Assembly (NCBI GenBank): GCA_014879565.1 | Contig: JACSRW010000032.1 | Span: 1-64,000, forward strand | Direction of reading: 5' to 3' | From: Chitinophagaceae bacterium | GTDB lineage: Bacteria; Bacteroidota; Bacteroidia; Chitinophagales; Chitinophagaceae | Length of the DNA stretch: 64,000 nucleotides | Shown: positions 45,426 to 54,310 of the stretch, in pieces | Numbering within the stretch: the first letter of the stretch is position 1 | Layout: the number at the start of each line of letters is the position of its first letter | Program-made: the position numbers and the translations under genes | Notes under the pieces: model-generated | What the model saw: only the letters and a program-made list of their open reading frames with translations | The model's database searches: none | Told to the model about the DNA's origin: nothing

Positions 45426-45722
45426 TTAATTGAAAATTTTCAGCACCAGGATCGCTATACCATAAACCAGGGTAACAATAAAAATACCCTTTGCGGTACG
45501 GTCACGGCCGGTATTAACATATATGGTAAACAGCACGGCATTGGCCAGCAGGCTCAGGGAGCCGATGGAAGTGATCAGGGCATTGGTATGGATGAAATTG
45601 TCCAGGAATTCAGTAACGGTGAACGCATCGTATTTCAGCAGGTACACAATGAGCAGTCCTGCGATCGGACCCAGTAAGCCCAATACCAGACCCAGTTTCA
45701 GGTTATCCTTTGTCAGTATCAT
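45426..45722 (-). CDS. Conserved small membrane protein between surE and lpxB
   Basis: The 98-residue protein has three hydrophobic segments (about 8-28, 48-70, 78-96). A polar loop contains YDAFTVTEFLDNFIHTNALITSIGS. I do not recognise a named family. Its start overlaps the stop of surE by 4 bp and lpxB begins 13 bp after its stop, so it is co-expressed with both. This points to an envelope-related role without proving one. Confidence 0.8.
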   Translation of the reverse strand: MILTKDNLKLGLVLGLLGPIAGLLIVYLLKYDAFTVTEFLDNFIHTNALITSIGSLSLLANAVLFTIYVNTGRDRTAKGIFIVTLVYGIAILVLKIFN

Positions 45723-46534
45723 TTTTCCCAGCGTTTAAGTTTGTTTTTCAGGGTATAGTTGGTCAGGTCAAACTGAACAGGCACCACACTGACATAATTA
45801 TTATTCAAGGCCCAGACATCAGTGTCTTTGCCCTTGTCGAAGTTGACAAATTCACCGGTCAGCCAGTAATAATCCCGGCCATGGGGATCTTTGCGCTCAA
45901 TAAAATCTTCCTCGTATTTCGCGTAAGCCTGGCGGCAGACTTTAATCCCTTTCAGCAAACTGGCCTGGCAGGAGGGGATATTGACATTCAGCACAGTGTG
46001 TTTATCCAGCGGGGTGGAAAGCATTTTTTCCACTACCGTGCGGGCATACTGACGGGCGCCTTCAAAATCGGCTTCAATGCTGAAATCAAGCAGAGAAAAT
46101 CCGGCAGACGGGATACTTTCAATAGCGGCTTCCACAGCAGCAGACATCGTACCGGAATAAATAACATTGATACTGTGGTTCGCCCCGTGGTTAATACCGC
46201 TCAGACAAAGGTCAGGTTTTCGGTGCAGTACTTTATCTACTGCCAGTTTTACACAATCTACCGGTGTGCCGGTACAGGACCAGGCTTCCACCCCTTCAAA
46301 CAGGTGCATTTTTTGCAGCCGCAGGGGCTGGCCGATCGTGATCGCGTGACCCATGCCCGACTGCGGTTTGTCCGGCGCCACCACTACTATTTTCCCGATA
46401 TCCTTCACTGCTTCCACCAGGTTACGGATACCCGGCGCCATAATTCCGTCATCATTGGTGATCAGGATAACCGGACGTTTATTTCTTTTTTTCGCAGTGG
46501 ACAAGGCAGGGCTTTTCTTTTTCATAGAAAACAA
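45719..46534 (-). CDS. surE: 5'/3'-nucleotidase SurE
   Basis: The 271-residue protein has the SurE metal site ILITNDDG, PDKPQSGMGHAIT, a GTPVDCVKLA segment and LSGINHGANHSINVIYSGTMSAA. The family dephosphorylates nucleoside monophosphates. The basic N-terminal extension before RPVILITNDDG (about 20 residues) is longer than usual, so a later start cannot be excluded. It is the first gene of surE-orf-lpxB. Confidence 0.95.
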   Translation of the reverse strand: MFSMKKKSPALSTAKKRNKRPVILITNDDGIMAPGIRNLVEAVKDIGKIVVVAPDKPQSGMGHAITIGQPLRLQKMHLFEGVEAWSCTGTPVDCVKLAVDKVLHRKPDLCLSGINHGANHSINVIYSGTMSAAVEAAIESIPSAGFSLLDFSIEADFEGARQYARTVVEKMLSTPLDKHTVLNVNIPSCQASLLKGIKVCRQAYAKYEEDFIERKDPHGRDYYWLTGEFVNFDKGKDTDVWALNNNYVSVVPVQFDLTNYTLKNKLKRWEK

Positions 46535-46581
46535 AAATCCTTGTTTTTTCCGGGTTCTCCAAGTTGTAAAAAAATTAAGAA

Positions 46582-46611
46582 TTTGGAAAATCTAAAAATA
46601 TTAGTATTTTG
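46582..46611 (+). promoter_or_regulatory. Putative promoter of the LexA-like regulator gene
   Basis: TTTG (46582-46585), a 19-bp spacer and TATTTTG (46605-46611) match the Bacteroidota promoter pattern except for a -7 box one base shorter than TAnnTTTG. Transcription would begin near 46618, 17 nt before the ATG at 46635. Confidence 0.45.
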
Positions 46612-46634
46612 CAGCTAAATAAATTAGACAAGGC

Positions 46635-47384
46635 ATGTCGCTCTCCAATCAAAACCTCAAATACCTCCGCAAACTGCGTGGCTGGACGCAGGAGGAGTTT
46701 GCCCACAAACTGGATATCAAACGCTCCCTGCTGGGTGCCTATGAAGAAGAAAGGGCCGAACCGCGGATTGATGTACTGGAAAAAGTGTGTGATCTGTTCA
46801 AGCTGACACTGGATGAAATCCTGCGCAAGGATTTGAGTGAAACCAAATCCAGTTACCTGTCCCGGAGAAGGGCGTTAAAGATGGCTCAGGGCCGTTCGGA
46901 GATACAGTTTGTCCCGGTTAAAGCCGCTGCCGGTTACCTGGCCGGATATGCCGATCCTGAATTTATTGATGAGCTGAATACATTTACCCTGCCCATGTTA
47001 ACCGGCGGGAATTACCGTGCTTTTGAAATTATCGGTGATTCCATGCTGCCGACACCCAGCGGCTCGGTGATTGTGGGCGAGAAAGTGGAAAGTGTGGAGG
47101 AGGTGAAAAACAATGCGGCCTGTATTGTGGTTTCCCGGAATGAAGGAATTGTTTACAAACGGGTGCAAAAAAATACCCGCAATAAAAATAAACTGACCCT
47201 GGTCAGCGATAACCCGCTTTTTCATCCGTACACGGTGAATACCGACGAAGTGATCGAAATGTGGCAGGCACAGATGGTAATTTCCCGCGCCAATACACAG
47301 CAGCGCTGGGATATGAACCAGCTGGCCACTGTCGTAACCGACCTGCAGCAGCAGGTAAGTTCCCTTCGGAAAAAAATCAATTGA
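46635..47384 (+). CDS. LexA-like transcriptional regulator (XRE HTH plus S24 peptidase domain)
   Basis: The 249-residue protein has an N-terminal XRE helix-turn-helix (about 5-62: RGWTQEEFAHKLDI and SLLGAYEEERAEP). A C-terminal S24-type domain follows, with an Ala-Gly site in VKAAAGY, the catalytic Ser in IIGDSMLP and the Lys in GIVYKRV. The last 20 residues look like a short coiled coil. Such proteins repress genes and can self-cleave on a stress signal. The preserved Ala-Gly, Ser and Lys suggest cleavage remains possible. Targets are unknown. Confidence 0.88.
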   Translation: MSLSNQNLKYLRKLRGWTQEEFAHKLDIKRSLLGAYEEERAEPRIDVLEKVCDLFKLTLDEILRKDLSETKSSYLSRRRALKMAQGRSEIQFVPVKAAAGYLAGYADPEFIDELNTFTLPMLTGGNYRAFEIIGDSMLPTPSGSVIVGEKVESVEEVKNNAACIVVSRNEGIVYKRVQKNTRNKNKLTLVSDNPLFHPYTVNTDEVIEMWQAQMVISRANTQQRWDMNQLATVVTDLQQQVSSLRKKIN

Positions 47385-47400
47385 GGTTTTTCAGAGCAAT

Positions 47401-47435
47401 AGCCGCAGGAGCCTGCAACTTTGGCTCCTGCGGCT
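47401..47435 (+). terminator. Strong hairpin after the LexA-like gene, possible terminator
   Basis: AGCCGCAGGAGCC pairs perfectly with GGCTCCTGCGGCT around a 9-nt loop. Only TTGTCTT follows, so the U-tract is weak. The right arm overlaps the predicted promoter of the next gene. Confidence 0.65.
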
Positions 47436-47451
47436 TTGTCTTGTATATTTG
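47420..47451 (+). promoter_or_regulatory. Putative promoter of the CBM9-like protein gene
   Basis: TTTG (47420-47423), a 20-bp spacer and TATATTTG (47444-47451) are an exact match to TTTG-N20-TAnnTTTG. Predicted transcription start is near 47457, leaving about 10 nt before the ATG at 47468. Confidence 0.5.
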
Positions 47452-47467
47452 TGGAAGCCGACTGCTG

Positions 47468-49921
47468 ATGAGGCATACTATTTATACCTGCTTATTCCTT
47501 TTACTGCTTTGTTTTCAATCCCTTGCACAGGTAAAAACAACAGAGGCCGTAAAAACCGACCAGCCGCCCAGGATAGACGGGCTGCTGAATGACCCTGCCT
47601 GGCAATCAGCTCCGGTGTTAACTGACTTTGTACAAAACTCCCCGGCTCCGGGTCAGCCCGCCAGCCGTCGTACAGAAGTGCGTATACTTTATGACAATAA
47701 CGCGATCTATGTGGGAGCTTATCTCTTTGATGATCCGGCCCTGATCCGGAAACAATTCACGGCCAGGGACGGAGAGCAGATGAAAGACGTTGACTATTTT
47801 TCTGTTTTCTTCGATACCTATAACGATAAACAAAACGGGTTTCAGTTCCTGGTAACAACGGCCAATGTGCAGTCGGATGCCCGTGTATCAGCCAGCTATT
47901 CAGGTGATTTTGGCAGCTACGGCGATAAAACCTGGGATGCGGTCTGGGAAAGCCGGGTCAGCATGCAGGCAGATGGCTGGGTTGCGGAGTTAAGGATTCC
48001 GTATGTGTCACTTCGGTTTGCAAAAAAAGAAGTACAGGACTGGGGGCTGCAGTTACTTCGCTTTATGCGTCGGGATAATGAGTCCTCTTTTTGGAACGAA
48101 GTGAAACCGACGGTTAACGGATTTGCCAATCAGTTTGGGCAGCTGACCGGATTAAAACAGATTGAGCCACCCCTTCGGCTCAGTTTTTCTCCTTATGTCA
48201 CCACCGGGTACCGTACCTCCCCGGTAGGAAATACCCGTTTTAATGAGTGGTTACGGAACGGGGGGATGGACCTGAAATACGGTCTTAACGAAAGTTTTAC
48301 CCTGGATGCCACCCTGATCCCTGATTTCGGCCAGGTGATTTCCGATAATGTGGTAAATAATCTTACCCCCTACGAAATACAATTCCAGGAAAACAGGCAG
48401 TTCTTTACCGAGGGAACAGAGATTTTTAATAAGGCCAGGCTTTTTTATTCCAGAAGGGTAGGCGCCCTGCCGGGTGGCTATTATGATGTACTGGGTATGG
48501 CAGCCGCGGATCCGAACCTGGAGATTGTAAAAAATCCTTCCAGTACCCAGCTTTATAATGCCCTTAAGTTCTCCGGGCGAACAAGTAAAAAACTCGGAAT
48601 CGGTGTATTCAACGCCGTTACGGCTCCGATGCAGGCAGTGCTGCGGGATAAGACAACCGGGCAGGAGACCAGGATTGAAACCGAGCCTCTGGCGAATTAC
48701 AATATCCTGGTGCTCGACCAGGCGTTTAAAGGCCGCTCTTTTCTTACGTTCACCAATACGAATGTAATCCGTAACGGGTCAGGGCGGGATGCCAATGTTT
48801 CCGCCCTTGATTTCGCCCTGTACGACAAACGCAATATGTATTCGCTGCAGGGTACTGCCCGGTACAGTAAGGTATGGACCGCCAGTCCATACGACGGGTA
48901 CAATACCACCCTGCGCTGGGGTAAAGTCAGTGGAAACTGGCAGTATTATGTGCTGGGCAATGTGGAATCGAAAAACTATGATCCCAACGACCTGGGAATA
49001 CTGCAGGCGCCTAACGAGATCAGTTACCGGGGCAGTATTTCTTACCGGAAATTTAAACCCACCCGCTCGCTGATTGATTTCAGTTACAGTCTGCAGCCTC
49101 GGTTGCTCTATATGTACGAACCCTATGCCTTCAGTAAGTTTGATATTGAAGCGCGCGGTTTCTGGCTGTTCAAGAATTTCTGGGATCTTTCTTTTATCAC
49201 CGGTATTATTCCGGGCCGCGAACGGAACTATTTTGAACTCCGTACAGACGGAAGGCCGCTGAATTATCCCGCGAATTTTTTCTTCGAGCTGGAAGGCAGT
49301 ACCGACAGCCGCAAGAAGACCTATGTAAGTTTTCAGGGGGTGTATGCAGTGGCTCCGGAATTTGATAACACTTTTTATAATTATTATCTGGGTGTTCGGT
49401 ACCGGTTTGGAAACCGGTTTTCCCTCGAACTGAGTAATACCGGTAATAACGAAGTCAATCAGCTGGGCTATGCTTTTATGCGGGAAAACAACGGCGAGCC
49501 TGTTGTCGGGTTTCGCGATAACCGCAGTGTAACCACCCTGCTTTCCGGGATTTATAATTTTGCTTACCGTCTCAACCTGACATTACGTGCCCGGCATTAC
49601 TGGAACCGGGTACAATATAAAAGTTTTCACAATGTAGATGCGGAAGGGGATTTGCTCAGCCGCGCTTTTATCAGCGGACGGGATGAAAATTTCAATGTTT
49701 TCAATATTGATGCCTTTCTTACCTGGGATTTCCGTCTGGGCAGCCGTCTGATTATCGGGTATAAAAACTGGCTCGGAAATGATGAGCAGGTTCCGTTACT
49801 CAGCGGCCGGAATCATTACCTCCGTAACCTGGGAAAGACTTTTGATCTCCGGCACGGCAATGAGATTACTGTTCGTTTTGTTTACTTCCTCGATTATAAC
49901 CAGCTGCGCAAGAAAAAATAA
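47468..49921 (+). CDS. Outer-membrane-type protein with CBM9-like domain (DUF5916-like)
   Basis: From the ATG at 47468 the product is 817 residues. It starts with a signal peptide (RHTIYTCLFLLLLCFQSLAQ). A CBM9-like domain follows (about 25-200: PPRIDGLLNDPAWQ, VRILYDNNAIYVGAYLFD, WVAELRIPYVSLRF). The remainder is beta-rich with alternating patterns and a terminal aromatic-basic strand, like an outer-membrane barrel. The frame stays open upstream to 47261, but that part overlaps the regulator gene and lacks a signal peptide. DUF5916-type proteins are common in Bacteroidota; function is poorly known. Confidence 0.85.
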   Translation: MRHTIYTCLFLLLLCFQSLAQVKTTEAVKTDQPPRIDGLLNDPAWQSAPVLTDFVQNSPAPGQPASRRTEVRILYDNNAIYVGAYLFDDPALIRKQFTARDGEQMKDVDYFSVFFDTYNDKQNGFQFLVTTANVQSDARVSASYSGDFGSYGDKTWDAVWESRVSMQADGWVAELRIPYVSLRFAKKEVQDWGLQLLRFMRRDNESSFWNEVKPTVNGFANQFGQLTGLKQIEPPLRLSFSPYVTTGYRTSPVGNTRFNEWLRNGGMDLKYGLNESFTLDATLIPDFGQVISDNVVNNLTPYEIQFQENRQFFTEGTEIFNKARLFYSRRVGALPGGYYDVLGMAAADPNLEIVKNPSSTQLYNALKFSGRTSKKLGIGVFNAVTAPMQAVLRDKTTGQETRIETEPLANYNILVLDQAFKGRSFLTFTNTNVIRNGSGRDANVSALDFALYDKRNMYSLQGTARYSKVWTASPYDGYNTTLRWGKVSGNWQYYVLGNVESKNYDPNDLGILQAPNEISYRGSISYRKFKPTRSLIDFSYSLQPRLLYMYEPYAFSKFDIEARGFWLFKNFWDLSFITGIIPGRERNYFELRTDGRPLNYPANFFFELEGSTDSRKKTYVSFQGVYAVAPEFDNTFYNYYLGVRYRFGNRFSLELSNTGNNEVNQLGYAFMRENNGEPVVGFRDNRSVTTLLSGIYNFAYRLNLTLRARHYWNRVQYKSFHNVDAEGDLLSRAFISGRDENFNVFNIDAFLTWDFRLGSRLIIGYKNWLGNDEQVPLLSGRNHYLRNLGKTFDLRHGNEITVRFVYFLDYNQLRKKK

Positions 49922-50590
49922 TCAGGGCATACGCACGATGCCGTCATCTACCAGCGCAAATATCAGTTCGTCTTTGGAGGGTTGTACCGGATAGCCGCCG
50001 GTAAAACGGCTGAAAGCCGGTAATATGGCATAGTCAGCAGTGAAATAAAAACAGGGAAAGCGGAGAGACTGCTTCCCTTTGCCTTTCAGGGATACAGCCG
50101 GATGCAGGTGACCGGCAAAACGGTAAGCCTTTTTTTCCGCGGAACTGAGTTCTTTTTCCGCTTTCAGATCGTGCAGGAAAAGAAAAGGCCCGGCATGCAT
50201 TTTCCATTCATGAACCCGGATGGCGGCTGATTGGTACCAGTCATTTTCCAGGATATCATGGTTCCCTTTCACGAGGTCAATATGCAGGGAAGAAAAATCT
50301 TTCCGCCAGCGTTGAAAAAGTTCCAGTTCCTTATTGGCCGTACTGTGCGTGAAATCACCTGCAATGATCAGCCTGTCGGCTTTATAGAGATACAACTGAG
50401 CCATCAGCCTTTGCAGGTCGGCTTTATATACAGATTGGGGAATGCCAATACCTTCTTTACGGAAATGGCCCGATTTGCCCAGGTGCAGATCGGCGACAAG
50501 CAGGGTGTTTTCTTCTTCCCAGAATATACAGCGCTCGGGAGAAATCCAAAGGGTTTGCTGACGAATAATATGTGGTAAAGGGTTTTTCAT
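49922..50590 (-). CDS. pdeM: Ligase-associated metallophosphoesterase PdeM
   Basis: The 222-residue calcineurin-like phosphoesterase has metal motifs VADLHLGKS, IIAGDFTHS, VKGNHDIL, LFLHDLK and FAGHLHPAV. This pattern and the helicase next to it match the ligase-associated DNA damage response set. It lies 25 bp downstream of the helicase gene. Its stop abuts the stop of the convergent CBM9-like gene with no spacer. It probably cleaves nucleic acid phosphodiesters. Confidence 0.9.
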   Translation of the reverse strand: MKNPLPHIIRQQTLWISPERCIFWEEENTLLVADLHLGKSGHFRKEGIGIPQSVYKADLQRLMAQLYLYKADRLIIAGDFTHSTANKELELFQRWRKDFSSLHIDLVKGNHDILENDWYQSAAIRVHEWKMHAGPFLFLHDLKAEKELSSAEKKAYRFAGHLHPAVSLKGKGKQSLRFPCFYFTADYAILPAFSRFTGGYPVQPSKDELIFALVDDGIVRMP

Positions 50591-50615
50591 TACGGGGCGG
50601 GCAAATCTAAAAAAA

Positions 50616-53084
50616 TTATTCCCCGTTTTCCAGCTGACGCTGCATTTTTTTCACCCGGTCTTCCAGTTTTTCCGATGAAAGATCCTCCCGCATACTGTCC
50701 ACTTTTATCGGGAAGCAGAAAGGGGTCAGTTGTTCCGGGAAACGCAATACAATCCGGGATTGCTGAATCCGTTCCAGCATATCCCGCAGGCGGGCTTCCT
50801 CCATTTGCTGGTCAAACACTTCCTGGTATGCTTGTCTTAACAAGAGGTTTTCAGGGTCATATTCGCTGAATACATTAAAGAGCAGGGAGGCAGAGGCCTG
50901 GAGATGCCTGGCTTTTTTCTTTTCCCCGGGCATGCCCTGGAAAATCAGCCCCCCGATTACAGCGATATCCCTGAATTTCCGTCGGGCCATTTCCGTACTG
51001 TTCACACTCCGCTGTATATCGGTAAAAAGATTTTCCGTTGAAAAGAGCTCATACACATTACTGTCATCCACCGGGATCGGCTGGTCGCTGAGCAGTTCAA
51101 AGCCGTAGTCATTCATTGCAAAACTGAATGTTATAGGTCTGATCCGGCTGATTCTCCAGGCCAGGATAGCGGCCATGGCTTCATGCACCAGCCTTCCTTC
51201 AAAGGGGTATACAAACAGGTGAAATCCGTCTTTGGTCTCAATCTGCTCAATCAGTAATTCATTGGCGGCGGGTACATGTGAGAGCCTGGCCTGCAGGTCA
51301 AAGAGCGGCAGAAGCGCTTTTAGTTCGGCAGGCAGGCGGGATCCGGAATGCTGCACACTGTCCAGCACCGCCCTGAGTTTTCGGCCGAGATTGGCACTGA
51401 GCGGCATTCTGCCTCCTACCCAGCTGGGGATAATGGATTTTTTTTTGGTTGATTTTTTAACCAGTACGGTCATGTCTTTTATCAGTACAAACTCGAGGTT
51501 CCGGCCGGCAAGCGTAAAGACATCTCCCGGTTCCAGCCTGGAAATAAAGTATTCCTCTATGACACCCACATACCCGCCGGTAATAAATTTCACTTTCAGC
51601 ATAGCTTCACTGACGATGGTGCCGATATGCAGCCTATGACGCATGGCAAGTTTGCGGCTGGTCATCCGGTACTTCCCTTCTGTCAGTTCCACCTTCCGGT
51701 AATCATCATATTGTTGTAAGGCATTTCCGCCGCCGGTGAGAAAATGCATGAGTCTTGACCATTCCTCGCGGCTGAGTTCCCGGTAGCAGAAGGTCCGGGT
51801 GATTTCCCGGTATATTTCTTCCGGGTCAAATCCCTCAGCTATGGCCAGGGTATTCAGGTATTGCAGCAATACATCGTAACAAAGCGTAAAGGGCACCCGG
51901 CTTTCCACTTTATTTTCTTCCAGGGCGGCTTTGAGGGCGGCAGCCTCGGTCAGCTCCAGGGAATGAGTGGGCAGAAAATAGATCCGGCTTGCCGCGCCGG
52001 GCTGGTGCCCGCTCCGGCCGGCCCGCTGCAGAAAACGGGCCACCCCTTTGGGAGAGCCGACCTGTATAACGGTTTCGACTGGCCGAAAATCAACACCCAG
52101 GTCAAGACTTGCCGTGCATACCACGGCTTTCAGTTTGCCTGAATGCAGGTTATCCTCAATCCAGTTTCGCAGTTCCCGGTCTATAGAACCATGGTGAAGG
52201 GCCACGGCGCCGGCCAGTTCCGGGCAGATGTTCAGCAGGGTCTGGTACCAGGTTTCGCTCATACCACGGGTATTGATAAAGATCAGGGTGGTGCGGCTTT
52301 GTTCAAGTATCGGAATTATTTTATGCGCGAGTTTTATCCCGAGATGCCCCGCCCAGGGATATTTTTCAATTTCATCCGGGAAAACCGGTTCTACGATTAC
52401 TTTTTTATCCAGGATAGCCCGCACCAGCTTTCCTTTTTTTTCCAGCGGAGCCAGCAAAACCTCCCCGGCTTCTTCAAGGTTGCCGATTGTTGCCGAGATG
52501 CCCCAGACCATCGGCGGGGAACCGAAATCCCTGCAATGGAGAATTCTGGACAGGGCCAGTTCAACCTGGACACCTCTCTTACTTCCCAGCAGTTCATGCC
52601 ATTCATCAACCGCTACCAGCTGCAGGCTTTGGAAGAGGGAGGGATAACCTTTCTGGGCCAGCAGCAGGTGCAGACTTTCCGGTGTGATCAGCAGGATTTC
52701 GGGAACCTGTTTTTTCTGCCTGGTTCTTTCCGCCACAGGGGTATCCCCGTTGCGGATACCCACTTTCCAGGGGATATCTAGTTCTGCGAGCACTTCTTCC
52801 ATGGCCCTGCCGATATCTTTGGCCAGTGCCCGCAAGGGGGTAATCCAGATCAGCTGCAGTCCGTTGTTTTTTCTCTTCCGGTAATCCGACGGATGCTCGC
52901 TGATATAACGGATCAGTACTCCGAGGAAAACCGAAAAAGTTTTTCCGCAGCCGGTCGGGGCATTTACCAGCCCGCTTTCCCCGGTAAGAATATGCTGCCA
53001 GGTTTCTTCCTGGAATGTAAAAGGCCTGAAGCCTTTTGCTTCAAGCCAGCGGTGAATGATGGTATGTCCTGCTGAAGTCGGCAC
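50616..53084 (-). CDS. Ligase-associated DEXH-box helicase (Lhr family)
   Basis: The 822-residue superfamily 2 helicase has Walker A NAPTGCGKTF, Walker B as DEWHELLG, motif III in WGISATIGN, motif IV-like LIFINTRG, the VCTASLDLGVDFR segment and motif VI QRAGRSGH. A long C-terminal region follows, as in the shorter Lhr proteins associated with DNA repair. It would unwind DNA in a 3'-5' direction. It pairs with PdeM; the usual ATP-dependent ligase and exonuclease partners are not in the window. Confidence 0.92.
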   Translation of the reverse strand: MPTSAGHTIIHRWLEAKGFRPFTFQEETWQHILTGESGLVNAPTGCGKTFSVFLGVLIRYISEHPSDYRKRKNNGLQLIWITPLRALAKDIGRAMEEVLAELDIPWKVGIRNGDTPVAERTRQKKQVPEILLITPESLHLLLAQKGYPSLFQSLQLVAVDEWHELLGSKRGVQVELALSRILHCRDFGSPPMVWGISATIGNLEEAGEVLLAPLEKKGKLVRAILDKKVIVEPVFPDEIEKYPWAGHLGIKLAHKIIPILEQSRTTLIFINTRGMSETWYQTLLNICPELAGAVALHHGSIDRELRNWIEDNLHSGKLKAVVCTASLDLGVDFRPVETVIQVGSPKGVARFLQRAGRSGHQPGAASRIYFLPTHSLELTEAAALKAALEENKVESRVPFTLCYDVLLQYLNTLAIAEGFDPEEIYREITRTFCYRELSREEWSRLMHFLTGGGNALQQYDDYRKVELTEGKYRMTSRKLAMRHRLHIGTIVSEAMLKVKFITGGYVGVIEEYFISRLEPGDVFTLAGRNLEFVLIKDMTVLVKKSTKKKSIIPSWVGGRMPLSANLGRKLRAVLDSVQHSGSRLPAELKALLPLFDLQARLSHVPAANELLIEQIETKDGFHLFVYPFEGRLVHEAMAAILAWRISRIRPITFSFAMNDYGFELLSDQPIPVDDSNVYELFSTENLFTDIQRSVNSTEMARRKFRDIAVIGGLIFQGMPGEKKKARHLQASASLLFNVFSEYDPENLLLRQAYQEVFDQQMEEARLRDMLERIQQSRIVLRFPEQLTPFCFPIKVDSMREDLSSEKLEDRVKKMQRQLENGE

Positions 53085-53114
53085 GGTGATTCAGAAGCAG
53101 CAGGTGATTACAGA

Positions 53115-54293
53115 TCAGTTTACCGACCGGATCATCCCATCCTGCCATTTCAGGAAATAGAGTTTTTTATTTTCAAAATAATCCAGCGTCATGGTTTGTT
53201 TATTCAGCACAGGCTGAATATCCATTTCCCGGAAAAGGTCAAATTCCCGGCGCGAAATATTGGAAGCAAAATCTCCCTTGTATTTTGCCAGCAGGTGTAC
53301 AAATCGCCAGACGGTTTCATAACCGCGCATGACCATATCACTTGGCCGGGCATACATCCGGGTATTGAAAATATGCGTTATCTGCTGGCTGACATGATCC
53401 GTTCTCGGATTGTAAAACGGGGTGCTGTAAATAATTTCAAGGCCCTTGTATTCCGGTTTGGTAAAATCACGGATGGCATCCCAGGTGGGCATACCCATCA
53501 CGCTGGCTTTATAATCTTGCTTCTTGAGCAAGGCCAGCTGACCGGCCAGTCTTTTTCCGAAATTTTCATCCAGGCTGCCTGCGATACAAAGTGTTTGCTG
53601 CAGGGTATCAAGGTGGGGTAGTAAATGATTAACCTGGAAACTATCCGGGAGTTCCACATATTTGAGCCGCAGCGGCATCCCCCTGGTGTTTTTTCCGGCT
53701 TCATCAAAATAGCCTTTTATCCGGTCTTCCAGGGCGCCTTTTTTGCGGAATACCACCAACCGGTCAAGACTGTAAAACTTCTGTATATGCTGGTAAATGC
53801 CTTCACACTGTGTTTTCAGGGTGGAGTTAAGCATTACATAGAAGGGATTGTTTATCACGCCGCCATCGTTGGGCAGGTTTACATTGATAAAGGGTATATT
53901 TCTTTTCAATGCCTCATCGGCAAAAATGCGTACTTCTGCGGCTGTACAGTAAGCAATAATCAGCTGCAGGTCTTTAAGAGCCGGGTCCGTAAGTTGGCTG
54001 ACGAGGGTGCTGGCAGCGGAGCGGGTGTCGAATACATATACTTCCAGGGGCAGTTTTTCCTTGTTCAGGGAATCAAGGGCGAGCTGTGCCCCCTCATAAA
54101 ACTCCAGTCCGGGATTGATGAATTTGGGAAATACATTCCGGGCATACCGGTACTCAAGCTGTCCGTCGAATGCCGAATCCAGGTAAAGCGGGGCAAAAAG
54201 GGCAATTCTCAGCGGCGGTTCAGCCGGTTGCGACCGCAGGGCAGCAGACAATGATAATAACAGAAAAAGGATAAGATTCTGAATACGCATCAT
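53115..54293 (-). CDS. Periplasmic ligand-binding-like protein (Peripla_BP_6 type)
   Basis: The 392-residue protein has a signal peptide (about 1-22). A two-lobed type I periplasmic-binding fold follows: LRIALFAPLYLD, FYEGAQLALDSLNKE, IIAYCTAAEV, IPFINVNLPND and an MVMRGYETVWRFVHLLA segment typical of amino-acid-binding ABC proteins. No transporter genes are nearby, so it may act in envelope biology rather than uptake. It is 17 bp downstream of guaA. No lipobox is seen. Confidence 0.8.
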   Translation of the reverse strand: MMRIQNLILFLLLSLSAALRSQPAEPPLRIALFAPLYLDSAFDGQLEYRYARNVFPKFINPGLEFYEGAQLALDSLNKEKLPLEVYVFDTRSAASTLVSQLTDPALKDLQLIIAYCTAAEVRIFADEALKRNIPFINVNLPNDGGVINNPFYVMLNSTLKTQCEGIYQHIQKFYSLDRLVVFRKKGALEDRIKGYFDEAGKNTRGMPLRLKYVELPDSFQVNHLLPHLDTLQQTLCIAGSLDENFGKRLAGQLALLKKQDYKASVMGMPTWDAIRDFTKPEYKGLEIIYSTPFYNPRTDHVSQQITHIFNTRMYARPSDMVMRGYETVWRFVHLLAKYKGDFASNISRREFDLFREMDIQPVLNKQTMTLDYFENKKLYFLKWQDGMIRSVN

Positions 54294-54310
54294 GATGTAT
54301 GGTTATGACT

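Noticed and set aside
45710-46618. A 302-codon open frame antisense to surE
   Set aside because: surE has all catalytic motifs on the other strand; the antisense frame has no recognisable features.
47261-47467. N-terminal extension of the CBM9-like protein to 47261
   Set aside because: It overlaps the LexA-like gene, includes a hairpin and a promoter, and would bury the signal peptide that starts at 47468.
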